Counted from the first letter of the stretch, positions 1 to 9,070 are shown. The stretch: DNA of 64,000 nt from AWTP1-13 sp033764875 (GCA_033764875.1 JANRIO010000102.1:1-64000), one strand, 5' to 3'. Notes: generated by a model from the sequence alone, not told the origin. Translations and numbers: made by a program.

Positions 1-269
1 CCCTCATGCCAGACCTGGAAGGCCACCCGCGGGGCATAGCGGTGCAGTTGCGGCGCGTCCTGGGTGTGGTCGTCGTCATGCGGCGTGCCGGCCTGCTGCA
101 CCACCAGCAGGGCAGCCGCCTGGGCCAGGTGGCCGTCGAGCAGTTCGTCCAGCTCATGCTGCACATCGGCCCAGGTGGACGCTGCCGTGGCCAGCCAGAC
201 CGCCACCACGGTGGCCAGCAGCAGCGCCAGCAGGCGGCGCTGCAGCGACGGCGGCCGCGGCGTCGTCAT
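1..269 (-). CDS. Two-component sensor histidine kinase, N-terminal part (QseC-like), runs off the window edge
   Basis: Only the first 89 codons are present. They encode an arginine-rich start, one hydrophobic segment (about residues 10-30, LLALLLATVVAVWLATA) and the beginning of a periplasmic sensor region containing HRYAPRVAFQVW, which resembles QseC/PmrB-type kinases. The ATG overlaps the stop of the upstream response regulator (ATGA), so the two are translationally coupled. The expected role is an inner-membrane kinase that phosphorylates that regulator. The catalytic HisKA and HATPase domains lie outside the window, so the class rests on the partner gene and the N-terminal layout. This gene belongs to the foreign-looking first 1.15 kb. 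Confidence 0.75.
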   Translation of the reverse strand, partial: MTTPRPPSLQRRLLALLLATVVAVWLATAASTWADVQHELDELLDGHLAQAAALLVVQQAGTPHDDDHTQDAPQLHRYAPRVAFQVWHE

Positions 270-949
270 GGGCCTGCGGTGCCCGGGGCGGCCGCCTTGG
301 GCAGCAGGTAGCCCACGCCGCGCACCGTCTGGATGCAGTCGGCGCCCAGCTTCTTGCGCAGCTGGTGGATGTGCACCTCCACCGCGTTGCTGTCGACCTC
401 CTGGCCCCAGCTGTAGAGGTGCTGTTCCAGCTGCTCGCGCGACAGCACCCGGCCGGCGTTGAGCATCAGTGCCTGCAGCAGGTCGAACTCCCGGGTGGAC
501 AGCTGCACCGGTGCACCGTCGCGCCGCACCATGCGGGCGGCCGGGTCGAGCTGCAGGCTGCCGGCCTGCAGCAGTTCCTGCGGCTGGCCGGCCGCGCGGC
601 GCACCAGGGCGCGCAGCCGGGCGGCCAGCTCGTCCAGGTCGACCGGCTTGACCACATAGTCATCGGCGCCGGTGTCCAGGCCCTTGATGCGGTCGGGCAC
701 CGCGTCCCGCGCAGTCAGCACCAGCACCGGCACCGACACGCCGGCGCGCCGCACGCTGGCCAGCACGTCCAGCCCGTCCAGGCGGGGCAGGCCCAGGTCC
801 AGCACGGCGGCGGCATAGGGCTGGGCGCGCAGCTCGCGCTCGGCGGCCAGGCCGTCGCGCACCCAGTCGACCTGGAAGCCGGCCAGGCGCAGGCCGGCGC
901 GCAGGCCGTCGCCCAGCAGGGTGTCGTCTTCAGCGAGCAGGATGCGCAT
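266..949 (-). CDS. OmpR/PhoB-family response regulator (QseB/PmrA type)
   Basis: The 227-residue protein has an N-terminal receiver domain with the acidic pair at residues 8-9, the phosphoacceptor Asp51 in AVLDLGLP, Thr79 and Lys101. A C-terminal winged-helix DNA-binding domain follows and ends with the typical TVRGVGYLL motif. It should activate or repress promoters when phosphorylated by the kinase encoded immediately downstream (4-bp overlap). Leucine is encoded almost only by CTG here, while the alphaproteobacterial genes further right mix CTC and CTG. The protein style is that of betaproteobacterial QseB/TctD-like regulators. Together with the broken ptsP next to it, this suggests the segment comes from a different genome. 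Confidence 0.9.
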   Translation of the reverse strand: MRILLAEDDTLLGDGLRAGLRLAGFQVDWVRDGLAAERELRAQPYAAAVLDLGLPRLDGLDVLASVRRAGVSVPVLVLTARDAVPDRIKGLDTGADDYVVKPVDLDELAARLRALVRRAAGQPQELLQAGSLQLDPAARMVRRDGAPVQLSTREFDLLQALMLNAGRVLSREQLEQHLYSWGQEVDSNAVEVHIHQLRKKLGADCIQTVRGVGYLLPKAAAPGTAGP

Positions 950-963
950 GGGTCGGTTGCCGG

Positions 964-1149
964 TCAGTCGTCATCGTCGTCGTCCTGGTGCTGGCTGGAC
1001 CCGGGTGCCGCCAGCAGGCTGCCGTCCGGCGCAGTCTGCCACTGCCAGGCCCAGAACCCGAGCACCGCCACCACCAGCAGCCCGGCCAGCCAGCCGCGGT
1101 TGCGGGCCACCAGGTCGGGGCCGCGTCCGGGTGTGCGGCCGGTCAGCAT
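964..1149 (-). CDS. Small membrane protein or C-terminal fragment upstream of the response regulator
   Basis: From an ATG at 1149 the frame encodes 61 residues: a basic stretch, one hydrophobic segment (GWLAGLLVVAVLGFWAWQW) and a C-terminus ending in six aspartates. It stops 14 bases before the response-regulator start, so it probably belongs to the same operon. It could be a complete small membrane protein or the 3' end of a larger gene whose beginning was replaced by ptsP at the junction. I recognise no family. Confidence 0.4.
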   Translation of the reverse strand: MLTGRTPGRGPDLVARNRGWLAGLLVVAVLGFWAWQWQTAPDGSLLAAPGSSQHQDDDDDD

Positions 1150-2976
1150 CGGGCCGGCCAGGTTGCGCCGGCGCAGCAGCTCCTGCTCGCGCGCGATCAG
1201 GGCCCGCGCCATGTCGACCTCGCCCACCGTCGTCACCATCGGCAGCAGCAGCCGCAGCTCCTCCCCGGCCGTGGCGCGCAGGAGCGCGCGCACCTGCGTG
1301 CGCAACAGGCCCGGCCTGTCGAGCGACAGCCGGATCGCGCGCCAGCCTAGCGCCGGATTCTCCTCCTCCGGCTGGCGCAGGTAGGGCAGGGCCTTGTCGC
1401 CGCCGACATCGAGCGTGCGGAACACCACGGGCTTGCCCTTCGCCTCCGCCACGATCTCCCGGTACATCTGCGTCTGCCGCTCCTGCCGCGGCATCGTGGC
1501 CGAGACCATGAACTGCAGCTCGGTGCGGAACAGGCCGACGCCGTCCGCCCCCGAGGCGGCGAGGTTCGCCATGTCCATCAGCAGCCCGGCGTTGATGTGC
1601 AGCGCCACCCGCTGCCCGTCCTTGGTGACGGTGGGAGTGTCCTTGAGCGCGCGGTACTTGCGCTGCCGCCTGGCCCTGAACCGGGCCTTGTCGCCGTACG
1701 CCTGGATCACCTCGCCGGAGGGGCGTATATGCACCTCGCCGCTGTCGGCGTCGACGATGATGGGATTGCCCTGGTCGACGCGCTCCACGACGCCGCGCGC
1801 CTCGCCCACGGCGGCGATGCCGAGCGCCTTGGCCACGATCGCGACGTGGCTTGATCCCCCGGATTCCTCGATGACGAGGCCGCGAATCCTCGACCGGTCG
1901 TAGTCGAGGAGGTCGGCCGGGCCCATGGCCCGGGCCACCAGGATGGTGTCGTGCGGCAGCTGCAGCGCCGCCGCGTGCGCCCTGGGCCTGCCCGACAGGA
2001 TGCGCAACAGCCGGTCGGACAGCTCGTCGAGGTCCTTGAGCCGCTCCCGCCAGAACGCGTCCGACTGGCGCAGCATGCGCGCCCGCGTGTCGTTCTGCAC
2101 CCGCTCGACCGCCGCCTGCGCCGTCATGCCCTTCTGGATGGCCTCGTTCATGCGCTTCAGCCAGCCGCGGTCGTGCGCGAACATGCGGTAGGCCTCGAGC
2201 ACCTCCCGGTGCTCGCCCGCCGAGGCGAGGTCGCCCTGCTCCAGCATCTCGTCGATCGACGCCTTGAGCTCCTCGACGGCGGCTTCGAGCCGCCGGTGCT
2301 CCTCGTCGGGGTCGTTAGAGGTGAGCTCGGTGACCACCACCCGCGGCTCGTGCAGCACCACGTGCCCGAGCGCCAGGCCCTCCGACAATGGCTGCCCGCG
2401 CACGACGTGACCGACGGTACGGCTGAACTCCGCACCCGAGTTGACCCCCGCCACCGAGCCCGACACCAGGTGCTCGGCGAGCACCATGGCGGTGGTCTGC
2501 AGCACCTCCACGTCCTCGTCGGAGTACTCCTTGTGCGTCTTGTTCTGCACGGTGAGCACGCCGAGCACGTCGCCGCCCCTGAGGATCGGCACCGCCAGGA
2601 ACGAGTGATAGACCTCCTCCCCCGTCTCCGGCCTGTAGGAGAACGCCGGGTGGCTCTGGGCGTCCGGCTCGTTGATGGTGACCGCGAGCTCGGCGCAGCG
2701 CCCGACCAGGCCCTCGCCCCGCTTCATGAACGTATTGTGCACCGCGCCCGGATTGAGGCCCTCGGTGGCGAACAGCTCCAGCGACCCGTCCTGGCGCTTG
2801 AGATAGATGGAGCACACCTCCGCCACCATCAGGCCGGCGATCAGGTGCACGATGCGGTCGAGACGGGACTGCCCGTCGGACGGCTCGGCCATGATCTCCC
2901 GGAGCCGGCGCATGAAGATGCGCAGGGCAGGCTCGGCCTGCAACAGGCCGGGAGGATTGCCGCCTCGCTCCTTCAT
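964..2976 (-). CDS. ptsP: PtsP (EI-Ntr, phosphoenolpyruvate-protein phosphotransferase) truncated and fused to an unrelated 61-residue tail
   Basis: PtsP is enzyme I of the nitrogen PTS, which passes phosphate from PEP to NPr. The frame starts at an ATG (MKERGGNP) and carries a GAF domain (about residues 25-170), the PEP-utiliser N-terminal helical domain, and the swivelling phospho-His domain (GGSSHVAIVAKALG). It then enters the PEP-binding barrel (FRTLDVGGDKALPYL, LLLPMVTTVGEV). Homology stops abruptly after residue ~605 (REQELLRRR). The last ~150 residues of a normal ~755-residue EI-Ntr, including the catalytic Cys region, are missing. The frame instead runs into a hydrophobic segment and an Asp6 C-terminus (964-1149), which belongs with the two-component genes. 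The open fusion is accidental: either an assembly join or a deletion/recombination. The gene sits downstream of lysC, its usual alphaproteobacterial neighbour. Confidence 0.85.
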   Translation of the reverse strand: MKERGGNPPGLLQAEPALRIFMRRLREIMAEPSDGQSRLDRIVHLIAGLMVAEVCSIYLKRQDGSLELFATEGLNPGAVHNTFMKRGEGLVGRCAELAVTINEPDAQSHPAFSYRPETGEEVYHSFLAVPILRGGDVLGVLTVQNKTHKEYSDEDVEVLQTTAMVLAEHLVSGSVAGVNSGAEFSRTVGHVVRGQPLSEGLALGHVVLHEPRVVVTELTSNDPDEEHRRLEAAVEELKASIDEMLEQGDLASAGEHREVLEAYRMFAHDRGWLKRMNEAIQKGMTAQAAVERVQNDTRARMLRQSDAFWRERLKDLDELSDRLLRILSGRPRAHAAALQLPHDTILVARAMGPADLLDYDRSRIRGLVIEESGGSSHVAIVAKALGIAAVGEARGVVERVDQGNPIIVDADSGEVHIRPSGEVIQAYGDKARFRARRQRKYRALKDTPTVTKDGQRVALHINAGLLMDMANLAASGADGVGLFRTELQFMVSATMPRQERQTQMYREIVAEAKGKPVVFRTLDVGGDKALPYLRQPEEENPALGWRAIRLSLDRPGLLRTQVRALLRATAGEELRLLLPMVTTVGEVDMARALIAREQELLRRRNLAGPMLTGRTPGRGPDLVARNRGWLAGLLVVAVLGFWAWQWQTAPDGSLLAAPGSSQHQDDDDDD
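1147..1185. other. Chimeric junction inside ptsP
   Basis: PtsP similarity on the right ends near ELLRRR (about 1165-1180). To the left, the same frame encodes an unrelated transmembrane segment and the two-component operon. The exact base cannot be fixed without a reference. The prfA gene that often follows ptsP in alphaproteobacteria is absent. Confidence 0.7.
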
Positions 2977-3311
2977 CAGCGCTAACCGTCGCTCCCGTTC
3001 CTCGGTTCAGCTTGCCGCCGCTCTGGACGCTGCGGAGGTTGCAATGCCACCCCGATCAAAACCTGCAATTCAAACAGTCCCAGCCACGGGCGCATCTTCG
3101 CCGGCCCGATTGCGCGCAACCGGGCCAAGACTAGGACACGAGCGTCCCGATCCGCAAACCCCGCGTGCTCTGCCGCACGCGCGGTCGCCATTTGCGGGTC
3201 TGGAGGGCACTCTCAAGAAACCCTCTGCCTGGTATCGCGCCTGCCTCGCAATCGCCGACCAACGTCGCGTCGGATTGGGGAAGGCACTTGCGAGATGCCC
3301 TCGTGCAAAAA
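2977..3311. other. Intergenic region between lysC and ptsP
   Basis: These 335 bases hold no ORF with recognisable protein features. A 69-codon frame at 2982-3191 on the minus strand has no family signature and no clear ribosome-binding site. No hairpin followed by a T-run was seen. The region probably carries the ptsP promoter. Confidence 0.5.
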
Positions 3312-4574
3312 TCAGTCTTTGGCGAGGCCGAACAGGCTGTGCAGCGTGCGCACCGCCAGCTCGGCGTAGGCGGCGTCGATCAACACGCTGATCTTGATCT
3401 CCGATGTGGTGATGGCGAGGATGTTGATGCCTTTCTCCGCCAGCGCCGCGAACATCTGCGCGGCCACCCCGGCGTGGCTGCGCATGCCGACGCCGATCAC
3501 CGACACCTTGGCGACCTCCGTCGAGCTCGTCACGTCGAAATAGCCGATCTTCTTGTGCGCGCTCTTGAGGACATCGAGCGCCTTGGGCAGGTCCGAGCCC
3601 TGCACGGTGAACGTCATGTCCGTGCGTTTCCCGTCAGAGGACAGGTTCTGCACGATCATGTCGACGTTGATGTTCGCATCCGCGAGCGGCCCGAAGATGC
3701 TGGCCGCCACCCCGGGCTTGTCCTCGATCTGCAGCAAGGTGACCTTGGCCTCATCCTTGGCGTAGGCGATGCCGCTGACGACGCGCTGCTCCACGATCTC
3801 ATCCTCGCTGCAAATGATTGTCCCAAGCTGGTCCCACGTGGCGGGGCTCACCGCCGGCATCGCGTCCGGCGCCGCGAAGCTGGAAAGCACCCGCGTGCGC
3901 ATCTTGTGCACCATGGCGAGCTCCACCGAGCGCGTCTGCATCACCTTCGAGCCCAGCGATGCCATCTCCAGCATCTCCTCGTAGGAGATCTTCTGCAGAC
4001 GCCGCGCCTTCGGCACGATGCGGGGGTCCGTGGTGTAAACGCCGTCCACGTCCGTGTAGATGTCGCACAGGTCCGCCTTGACCGCGATGGCAAGCGCCAC
4101 CGCGCTGGTGTCGGAGCCGCCGCGGCCCAGCGTCGAGATGCGGTTGCGCGTGGGCTCCACGCCCTGGAAGCCCGTGATCACCGCCACCTCGCCCTCTTCC
4201 AGGCGCTGGCGGATCTTCTCTCCCGGGATGTCCTTGATGCGGGCAACGCCGTGCGCGTCGTCCGTGATGATGGGGATCTGCCAGCCCTGCCACGAGCGCG
4301 CCTTCAGGCCCATCGACTGCAGCACGATCGCGAGCAGTCCGGCAGTGACCTGCTCGCCCGTCGCCACGATCGCGTCGTACTCGCGCGCGTCGTGCAGCAG
4401 CGACGCCTCGCGCACGTAGCCGACGAGCTGGTTGGTCACCCCCGACATGGCCGAGACCACCACCGCGACCTTGTTGCCCGCGTCGATCTCGCGCTTCACG
4501 TGGCGCGCCACGTTGCGGATGCGCTCCACGTTGGCAACCGACGTGCCGCCGAATTTCATCACTACGACGGACAT
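3312..4574 (-). CDS. lysC: Aspartate kinase
   Basis: This enzyme phosphorylates L-aspartate, the first step to lysine, threonine, methionine and diaminopimelate. The 420-residue protein, counted from the ATG at 4574, begins MSVVVMKFGGTS with the KFGGTS kinase signature at residues 7-12. It contains TLGRGGSDTSAVALA and the DVDGVYTTDPR segment. Two C-terminal ACT domains (about residues 270-420) indicate feedback regulation by amino acids. Longer upstream starts add a low-complexity extension absent from the family, so they were rejected. The length matches alphaproteobacterial LysC. It is divergent from ubiG across ~250 bases and upstream of ptsP. Confidence 0.95.
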   Translation of the reverse strand: MSVVVMKFGGTSVANVERIRNVARHVKREIDAGNKVAVVVSAMSGVTNQLVGYVREASLLHDAREYDAIVATGEQVTAGLLAIVLQSMGLKARSWQGWQIPIITDDAHGVARIKDIPGEKIRQRLEEGEVAVITGFQGVEPTRNRISTLGRGGSDTSAVALAIAVKADLCDIYTDVDGVYTTDPRIVPKARRLQKISYEEMLEMASLGSKVMQTRSVELAMVHKMRTRVLSSFAAPDAMPAVSPATWDQLGTIICSEDEIVEQRVVSGIAYAKDEAKVTLLQIEDKPGVAASIFGPLADANINVDMIVQNLSSDGKRTDMTFTVQGSDLPKALDVLKSAHKKIGYFDVTSSTEVAKVSVIGVGMRSHAGVAAQMFAALAEKGINILAITTSEIKISVLIDAAYAELAVRTLHSLFGLAKD

Positions 4575-4827
4575 TGCGAAACCGCTCTCGCGGCCCCCTC
4601 TGACGTTCCCTGGACCGGACAGGTGGCGATGGCGCCCGGCTGCGAGCGGGGTCGTGGCCGGACCGTCCAAATTCGCGCGTACTCATACCGGCTGGGGTCC
4701 GCCTCCGCAACACGCCATTGCACCCCTTCTCCCCCTTGGAACGCTTCCAGAATCAGGCCCGGCCGGACCCCTCGGTCGCCGTCGGCGAGCCTTGACATAC
4801 GCAAGGCCCCGGAGGCCAATGCAGGCC

Positions 4828-5595
4828 ATGAGCACGCCAGCCCCCAGTGACGCCTCCCGCACGCTCGACCGGGCCGAGATCGACCGCTTCGCGCGCATGG
4901 CCGAGGAGTGGTGGGACGGCAACGGCAAGTTCCGGCCGCTGCACCAGCTGGGACCGGCGCGCATCGCCTTCATCCGGGACGAGATCCTTTCCCATTTCGC
5001 CCGCCCCGCCGGCGGCCTGCGACCTCTTGCCGGCCTCTCGCTGCTCGACATCGGCTGCGGCGGCGGCCTCGTTTGCGAGCCCCTGGCGCGCCTGGGCGCG
5101 ACCGTCACCGGCCTCGACCCGGGCGTCGAGAACATCGAGGTCGCCCGCCGCCATGCCGACGCCCAGGGCCTTGCCGTGAGCTACCGCGCCGGCACCGCCG
5201 AGGAGCTGGCCGCCGAGGGCGCCGCCTTCGACGTCGTGTGCTGTCTCGAGGTCGTGGAGCATGTGCCCGACGTCGGCGCCTTCCTTGCGACCTGTGCCGG
5301 TCTGGTACGCCCGGGCGGGCTGATGCTGCTCTCCACCATCAACCGCACGCTCAAGGCCTACATGCTGGCCATCGTCGGCGCCGAGTACGTGTTGCGCTGG
5401 CTGCCGACCGGCACCCACCAGTGGGATCGCTTCGTCACCCCGCGCGAGCTGGCCGGCCATCTGGCCGCCTGCGGCCTGGCATCCCCGCGCTTCAAGGGTC
5501 TCGCCTACAGCCCCTGGTCCGACGCCTGGAGCCTGAGCGATGATACCGACGTCAACTACCTGGCCGCTGCCGCGAAACCCTCCCATGCCAGCTGA
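4828..5595 (+). CDS. ubiG: Ubiquinone biosynthesis O-methyltransferase
   Basis: This SAM-dependent enzyme performs the two O-methylations of ubiquinone synthesis. The SAM-binding motif LLDIGCGGG lies at residues 72-80, and the UbiG-type EEWWDGNGKFRPLHQ segment is near the N-terminus. CCLEVVEHVPD and STINRT are further family motifs. The 255-residue length is typical. A GGAGG at 4811-4815 precedes two in-frame ATGs, at 4819 and 4828; 4828 is preferred for spacing and the other is possible. The gene is divergent from lysC, a common arrangement in Rhizobiales, and its 3' end overlaps the following dehydrogenase by 11 bases. Confidence 0.94.
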   Translation: MSTPAPSDASRTLDRAEIDRFARMAEEWWDGNGKFRPLHQLGPARIAFIRDEILSHFARPAGGLRPLAGLSLLDIGCGGGLVCEPLARLGATVTGLDPGVENIEVARRHADAQGLAVSYRAGTAEELAAEGAAFDVVCCLEVVEHVPDVGAFLATCAGLVRPGGLMLLSTINRTLKAYMLAIVGAEYVLRWLPTGTHQWDRFVTPRELAGHLAACGLASPRFKGLAYSPWSDAWSLSDDTDVNYLAAAAKPSHAS

Positions 5596-6307
5596 CAGCC
5601 GCACCGTCATCGTCACCGGTGCAGCCGGCGGCATCGGCGCCGGCACCGCTCGGCACCTCGCCGGCCTCGGCTGGTCCGTCGCCTGCGCCGACATCGACGC
5701 GGAGGGCGCGGGCAGGATCGCCGCCGAGATCGGCGGCGTCGGCATCGGCTGCGACGTCGCCAGCGAGAGCGACATCGAGCGCATGGTCGCGGTGGCCCGT
5801 AGCCGCCTCGGCCGCATCGACGCGCTCGTAGCCAATGCCGGCATCGCGCGCTTCAAGCCGCTGGCGGCGACCACGCTCGACAGCTGGAACCGGGTGCTCG
5901 CCACCAATCTCACCTCTCTCTTTCTGCTCGCGCGCACCCTTGCCGGCGACCTCAAGGCGGCCCGCGGCGGCATCGTCGTCATCAGCTCGACCCGGGCCCA
6001 CATGTCCGAGCCCGGCACGCTGGCCTACTCGGCGAGCAAGGGCGGCCTCGTCGCCCTGGCCCACGCGCTGGCGATCACGCTCGCGCCCGACGTCCGCGTC
6101 AACTGCGTCTCGCCCGGCTGGATCGACACCGGCCGCCACGGCCCCTTGAAGCCCTCCGACCACGCCCAGCACCCGGCGGGCCGCGTCGGCCGCCCCGATG
6201 ACATCGCCGCCGCGGTCGCCTATCTCCTGTCACCGGAGGCGGGCTTCGTCACCGGCGCCGAGCTCGTCATCGACGGCGGCATGACCCGCAAGATGATCTA
6301 CACCTGA
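5585..6307 (+). CDS. Short-chain dehydrogenase/reductase (SDR)
   Basis: This is a classical 240-residue SDR with the NAD(P)-binding TGAAGGIG motif at residues 11-18, NAG near 84-86 and SS at 134-135. The catalytic YSASK has Tyr148 and Lys152. Asp38 after the second strand (ACADID) suggests preference for NAD(H). The start ATG lies inside the end of ubiG, so the two are probably cotranscribed. The substrate cannot be told from sequence, and the linkage to ubiG does not show a role in quinone synthesis. Confidence 0.88.
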   Translation: MPADSRTVIVTGAAGGIGAGTARHLAGLGWSVACADIDAEGAGRIAAEIGGVGIGCDVASESDIERMVAVARSRLGRIDALVANAGIARFKPLAATTLDSWNRVLATNLTSLFLLARTLAGDLKAARGGIVVISSTRAHMSEPGTLAYSASKGGLVALAHALAITLAPDVRVNCVSPGWIDTGRHGPLKPSDHAQHPAGRVGRPDDIAAAVAYLLSPEAGFVTGAELVIDGGMTRKMIYT

Positions 6308-6341
6308 GCAATCCGAACGCGACACGAGGGCACGACAGCGC

Positions 6342-8453
6342 ATGGCCAGAACGGCAGCCAGCACAGGCAAGACGGCATCGGGGGCCAAGGCGGCCGGCAA
6401 GGGCAGGAACCCGCTCCTGTCCGCCTGGACGACGCCGTTCGAGGTGCCGCCCTTCGACAGGATCAAGGTCGAGCACTTCCGGCCGGCCTTCGACGCGGCC
6501 TTCGCCGAGAACCTCGAGGAGATCGAGGCCATCGCCGCCTCCAAGGAGCCCGCGACCTTCGCCAACACCATCGAGGCGCTGGAGCGCGCCGGCAAGCTTC
6601 TCGATCGGGTCTCGGCCGTGTTCTACAACCTCGCCGGCACCGACACGACGCCCGAGATCCAGGCCATCGAGCGCGAGCTCGCCCCGCGCTATGCCAAGCA
6701 CAGCATGCGCGTCTACCAGGATGCGCGGCTGTTCAAGCGCGTCGACGCCCTTTTTGCGGCGAAGGACGGGCTCGGCCTCACGCTCGAGCAGAAGCGCGTC
6801 ATCGAGCGCTACCACCGGAGCTTCGTGCGCTCGGGCGCGGCGCTCGACGCCAAGGGCCGCAAGCGCATGGCCCAGATCGCGGAGAAGCGGGCGAGCATCG
6901 GCACCGCCTTCGGCCAGAACGTGCTGGCCGACGAGCAGGCCTTCCTCATGGTCCTCGAGGAAGGCGACCTGGCCGGCCTGCCCGACGGCGTCAAGGCGGC
7001 CGCAGCCCAGCTCGCCGCCGAGCATGGGCACAAGGGCAAGTACGCCGTCTCCCTCGCCCGCTCCAGCGTCGAAGGCTTCCTCCAGTTCGCAGCCCGCCGC
7101 GACCTGCGCGAGAAGGCCTACCTCGCCTGGCGCAATCGCGGCGCCAACGGCGGCAAGACCGACAACCGTGGCCTCATGCGGGACATGCTGGCGCTGCGTC
7201 TCGAGGGCGCAAGCCTCCTGGGCTTCAAGACCGCCGCCGACGCCGCGCTCGAGTTCACCATGGCCAAGACGCCGCAGGCCGTGCGCAAGCTGCTGATGGA
7301 CGTCTGGGAGCCCGCCCGCCGCCGCGCCGAGCAGGAGCGCGAGGACCTGCAGAGGTTCGTCGCCGCCGAGGGCGGCAATTTCCAGATCGCGGGCTGGGAC
7401 TGGCGCTACTACGCCGAGAAGGTGCGCAAGGCCCGCTTCGACGTCGACGAGGCCGAGGTCAAGCCCTACTTGCAGCTCGACAACGTCATCGCCGCCGCCT
7501 TCGACGTCGCCCACAAGCTCTTTGGCCTCAAGTTCGCCGAGCGTACGGACCTGCCCGTGTACCACGCGGACGTTCGCACCTGGGAGGCGACCGACAGCAA
7601 GGGCCGCCACGTCGGCATCTTCTACGGCGACTACTTCGCGAGGCCCTCCAAGCGCTCCGGCGCCTGGATGACCGGCTGGCGCTGGCAGGAGCGCATGGAC
7701 GAGGAGGTGGCGCCCGTCATCGTCAACGTCATGAACTTCGCCAAGGGCGCGCCCGGTGAGCCGACCCTGCTCTCCATCGACGACGCCCGCACGCTGTTCC
7801 ACGAGTTCGGGCACGCCCTGCACGGCCTGCTCTCGAACGTCACCTACCCCTCCGTCACCGGCACCTCCGTCGAGCGGGATTTCGTCGAGCTTCCCTCCCA
7901 GCTCTACGAGCACTGGTTCATGCGGCCCGAGGTGCTGCGCAAGTTCGCCAGGCACTACCGCACCGGCAAGCCCGTGCCGGAGGCGCTGCTCGACAAGATC
8001 AAGGCCGCCCGCAACTTCAACCAGGGCTTCTCGACGGTCGAGTACATCGGCTCGGCCATCGTCGATCTCGAGCTGCACGTCCTCAAGGACGTCTCGTCGC
8101 TCGACGTCGACAAGCTCGAGAAGAAGGTGCTGGGCCGGATCGGCATGCTGCCGGAGATCGGCATGCGCCACCGCATCCCGCACTTCCAGCACATCATCGG
8201 CGGCTACGCCTCGGGCTACTACAGCTACATGTGGTCCGAGGTGATGGACGCCGACGCCTTCTCGGCCTTCGAGGAGGCCGGCAACGTCTTCGACAAGGCG
8301 ACCGCAAAGCGCCTGCTCACCGCGATCTACTCCTCCGGCGGCACCCAGGATCCCGCCGACGCCTACATCGCCTTCCGCGGCCGCCTGCCGACGACCGATG
8401 CCCTGCTCGAGAAGCGCGGCCTGTCGGAGAAGCCCGCGGCAAAGCCCGCCTGA
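6342..8453 (+). CDS. dcp: M3-family zinc metallopeptidase (peptidyl-dipeptidase Dcp/oligopeptidase A-like)
   Basis: This 703-residue thimet-type oligopeptidase degrades short peptides in the cytoplasm. The zinc motif HEFGH occupies residues 487-491, followed by the third-ligand region with FVELPSQLYEHW. The N-terminus starts with ~25 Ala/Lys/Gly-rich residues without a signal-peptide profile and then enters the M3 helical domain (NPLLSAWTTPFEVPPFDRI). The length is typical. It starts 34 bases after the SDR stop. Dcp and PrlC subfamilies are hard to separate by eye; the text resembles Dcp more. Confidence 0.9.
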   Translation: MARTAASTGKTASGAKAAGKGRNPLLSAWTTPFEVPPFDRIKVEHFRPAFDAAFAENLEEIEAIAASKEPATFANTIEALERAGKLLDRVSAVFYNLAGTDTTPEIQAIERELAPRYAKHSMRVYQDARLFKRVDALFAAKDGLGLTLEQKRVIERYHRSFVRSGAALDAKGRKRMAQIAEKRASIGTAFGQNVLADEQAFLMVLEEGDLAGLPDGVKAAAAQLAAEHGHKGKYAVSLARSSVEGFLQFAARRDLREKAYLAWRNRGANGGKTDNRGLMRDMLALRLEGASLLGFKTAADAALEFTMAKTPQAVRKLLMDVWEPARRRAEQEREDLQRFVAAEGGNFQIAGWDWRYYAEKVRKARFDVDEAEVKPYLQLDNVIAAAFDVAHKLFGLKFAERTDLPVYHADVRTWEATDSKGRHVGIFYGDYFARPSKRSGAWMTGWRWQERMDEEVAPVIVNVMNFAKGAPGEPTLLSIDDARTLFHEFGHALHGLLSNVTYPSVTGTSVERDFVELPSQLYEHWFMRPEVLRKFARHYRTGKPVPEALLDKIKAARNFNQGFSTVEYIGSAIVDLELHVLKDVSSLDVDKLEKKVLGRIGMLPEIGMRHRIPHFQHIIGGYASGYYSYMWSEVMDADAFSAFEEAGNVFDKATAKRLLTAIYSSGGTQDPADAYIAFRGRLPTTDALLEKRGLSEKPAAKPA

Positions 8454-8493
8454 GCGCCCCCGGCACCAACCCCGACGCCAACTTCAGGACCCC

Positions 8494-9045
8494 ATGGCCG
8501 ACAAACGCACCGCGCCCGAGACCCATCTTGAGAAATGGCTGTTCGCCAGCCGCTGGCTTCTGGCCCCGTTCTTCATCGGGCTCGCATTCTCCATCCTGAT
8601 CCTCCTGGTCAAGTTCTGCCAGGAGCTGTTCCACCTCACCTTGAAATCCTTCTCGGCCCCCGAGAGCGACATCATCACCGGCGTGCTGACGCTGATCGAC
8701 CTCGCCTTGACCGGCTCCCTGCTGCTGATCGTGATCTTCTCGGGCTACGAGAACTTCGTCTCCAAGATCGACCACAACACGCATCCCGACTGGCCGGAAT
8801 GGATGGCCAAGATCGATTTCACCGGCCTCAAGCTCAAACTCCTGAGCTCGATCGTGGCCATCTCGGCGATCCAGCTCCTGAAGCAGTTCATGAAGGTGCC
8901 GGGCGGCCCGGACAAGCCGGGCGTGTCCGACCGCGAGCTGTTCTGGTACGTCGTCATCCACGTCGTGTTCGTGGTCTCGAGCGTCCTGCTGGCGCTTTCC
9001 GACCGTCTCTCGGGCGAGACCAAGGCGCCCGCCGAGAAATCCTGA
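8494..9045 (+). CDS. YqhA/UPF0114-family membrane protein
   Basis: This is a 183-residue inner-membrane protein with three or four hydrophobic helices (about residues 18-45, 68-90, 108-130, 150-170). It has the family segments WLFASRWLLAPFF and SGYENFVSKID and matches the TIGR00645/YqhA group, whose function is unknown. The start at ATG 8494 gives MADKRTAPETHLEKW; longer frames read into the M3 peptidase gene. It is co-oriented with its neighbours, 40 bases after dcp. Confidence 0.88.
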   Translation: MADKRTAPETHLEKWLFASRWLLAPFFIGLAFSILILLVKFCQELFHLTLKSFSAPESDIITGVLTLIDLALTGSLLLIVIFSGYENFVSKIDHNTHPDWPEWMAKIDFTGLKLKLLSSIVAISAIQLLKQFMKVPGGPDKPGVSDRELFWYVVIHVVFVVSSVLLALSDRLSGETKAPAEKS

Positions 9046-9070
9046 AGAACCAAACCGAGGGGAGGCTTCC

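Noticed and set aside
1951..2985. Long open frames antisense to ptsP, lysC (3165-4850), dcp (6267-8192) and the ATP-grasp gene (50783-53176)
   Set aside because: They lie opposite well-supported genes, have low-complexity Arg/Ala/Gly/His composition and no family motifs; typical GC-driven shadows.
2982..3191. 69-codon frame between ptsP and lysC
   Set aside because: No ribosome-binding site or recognisable motif; treated as intergenic.
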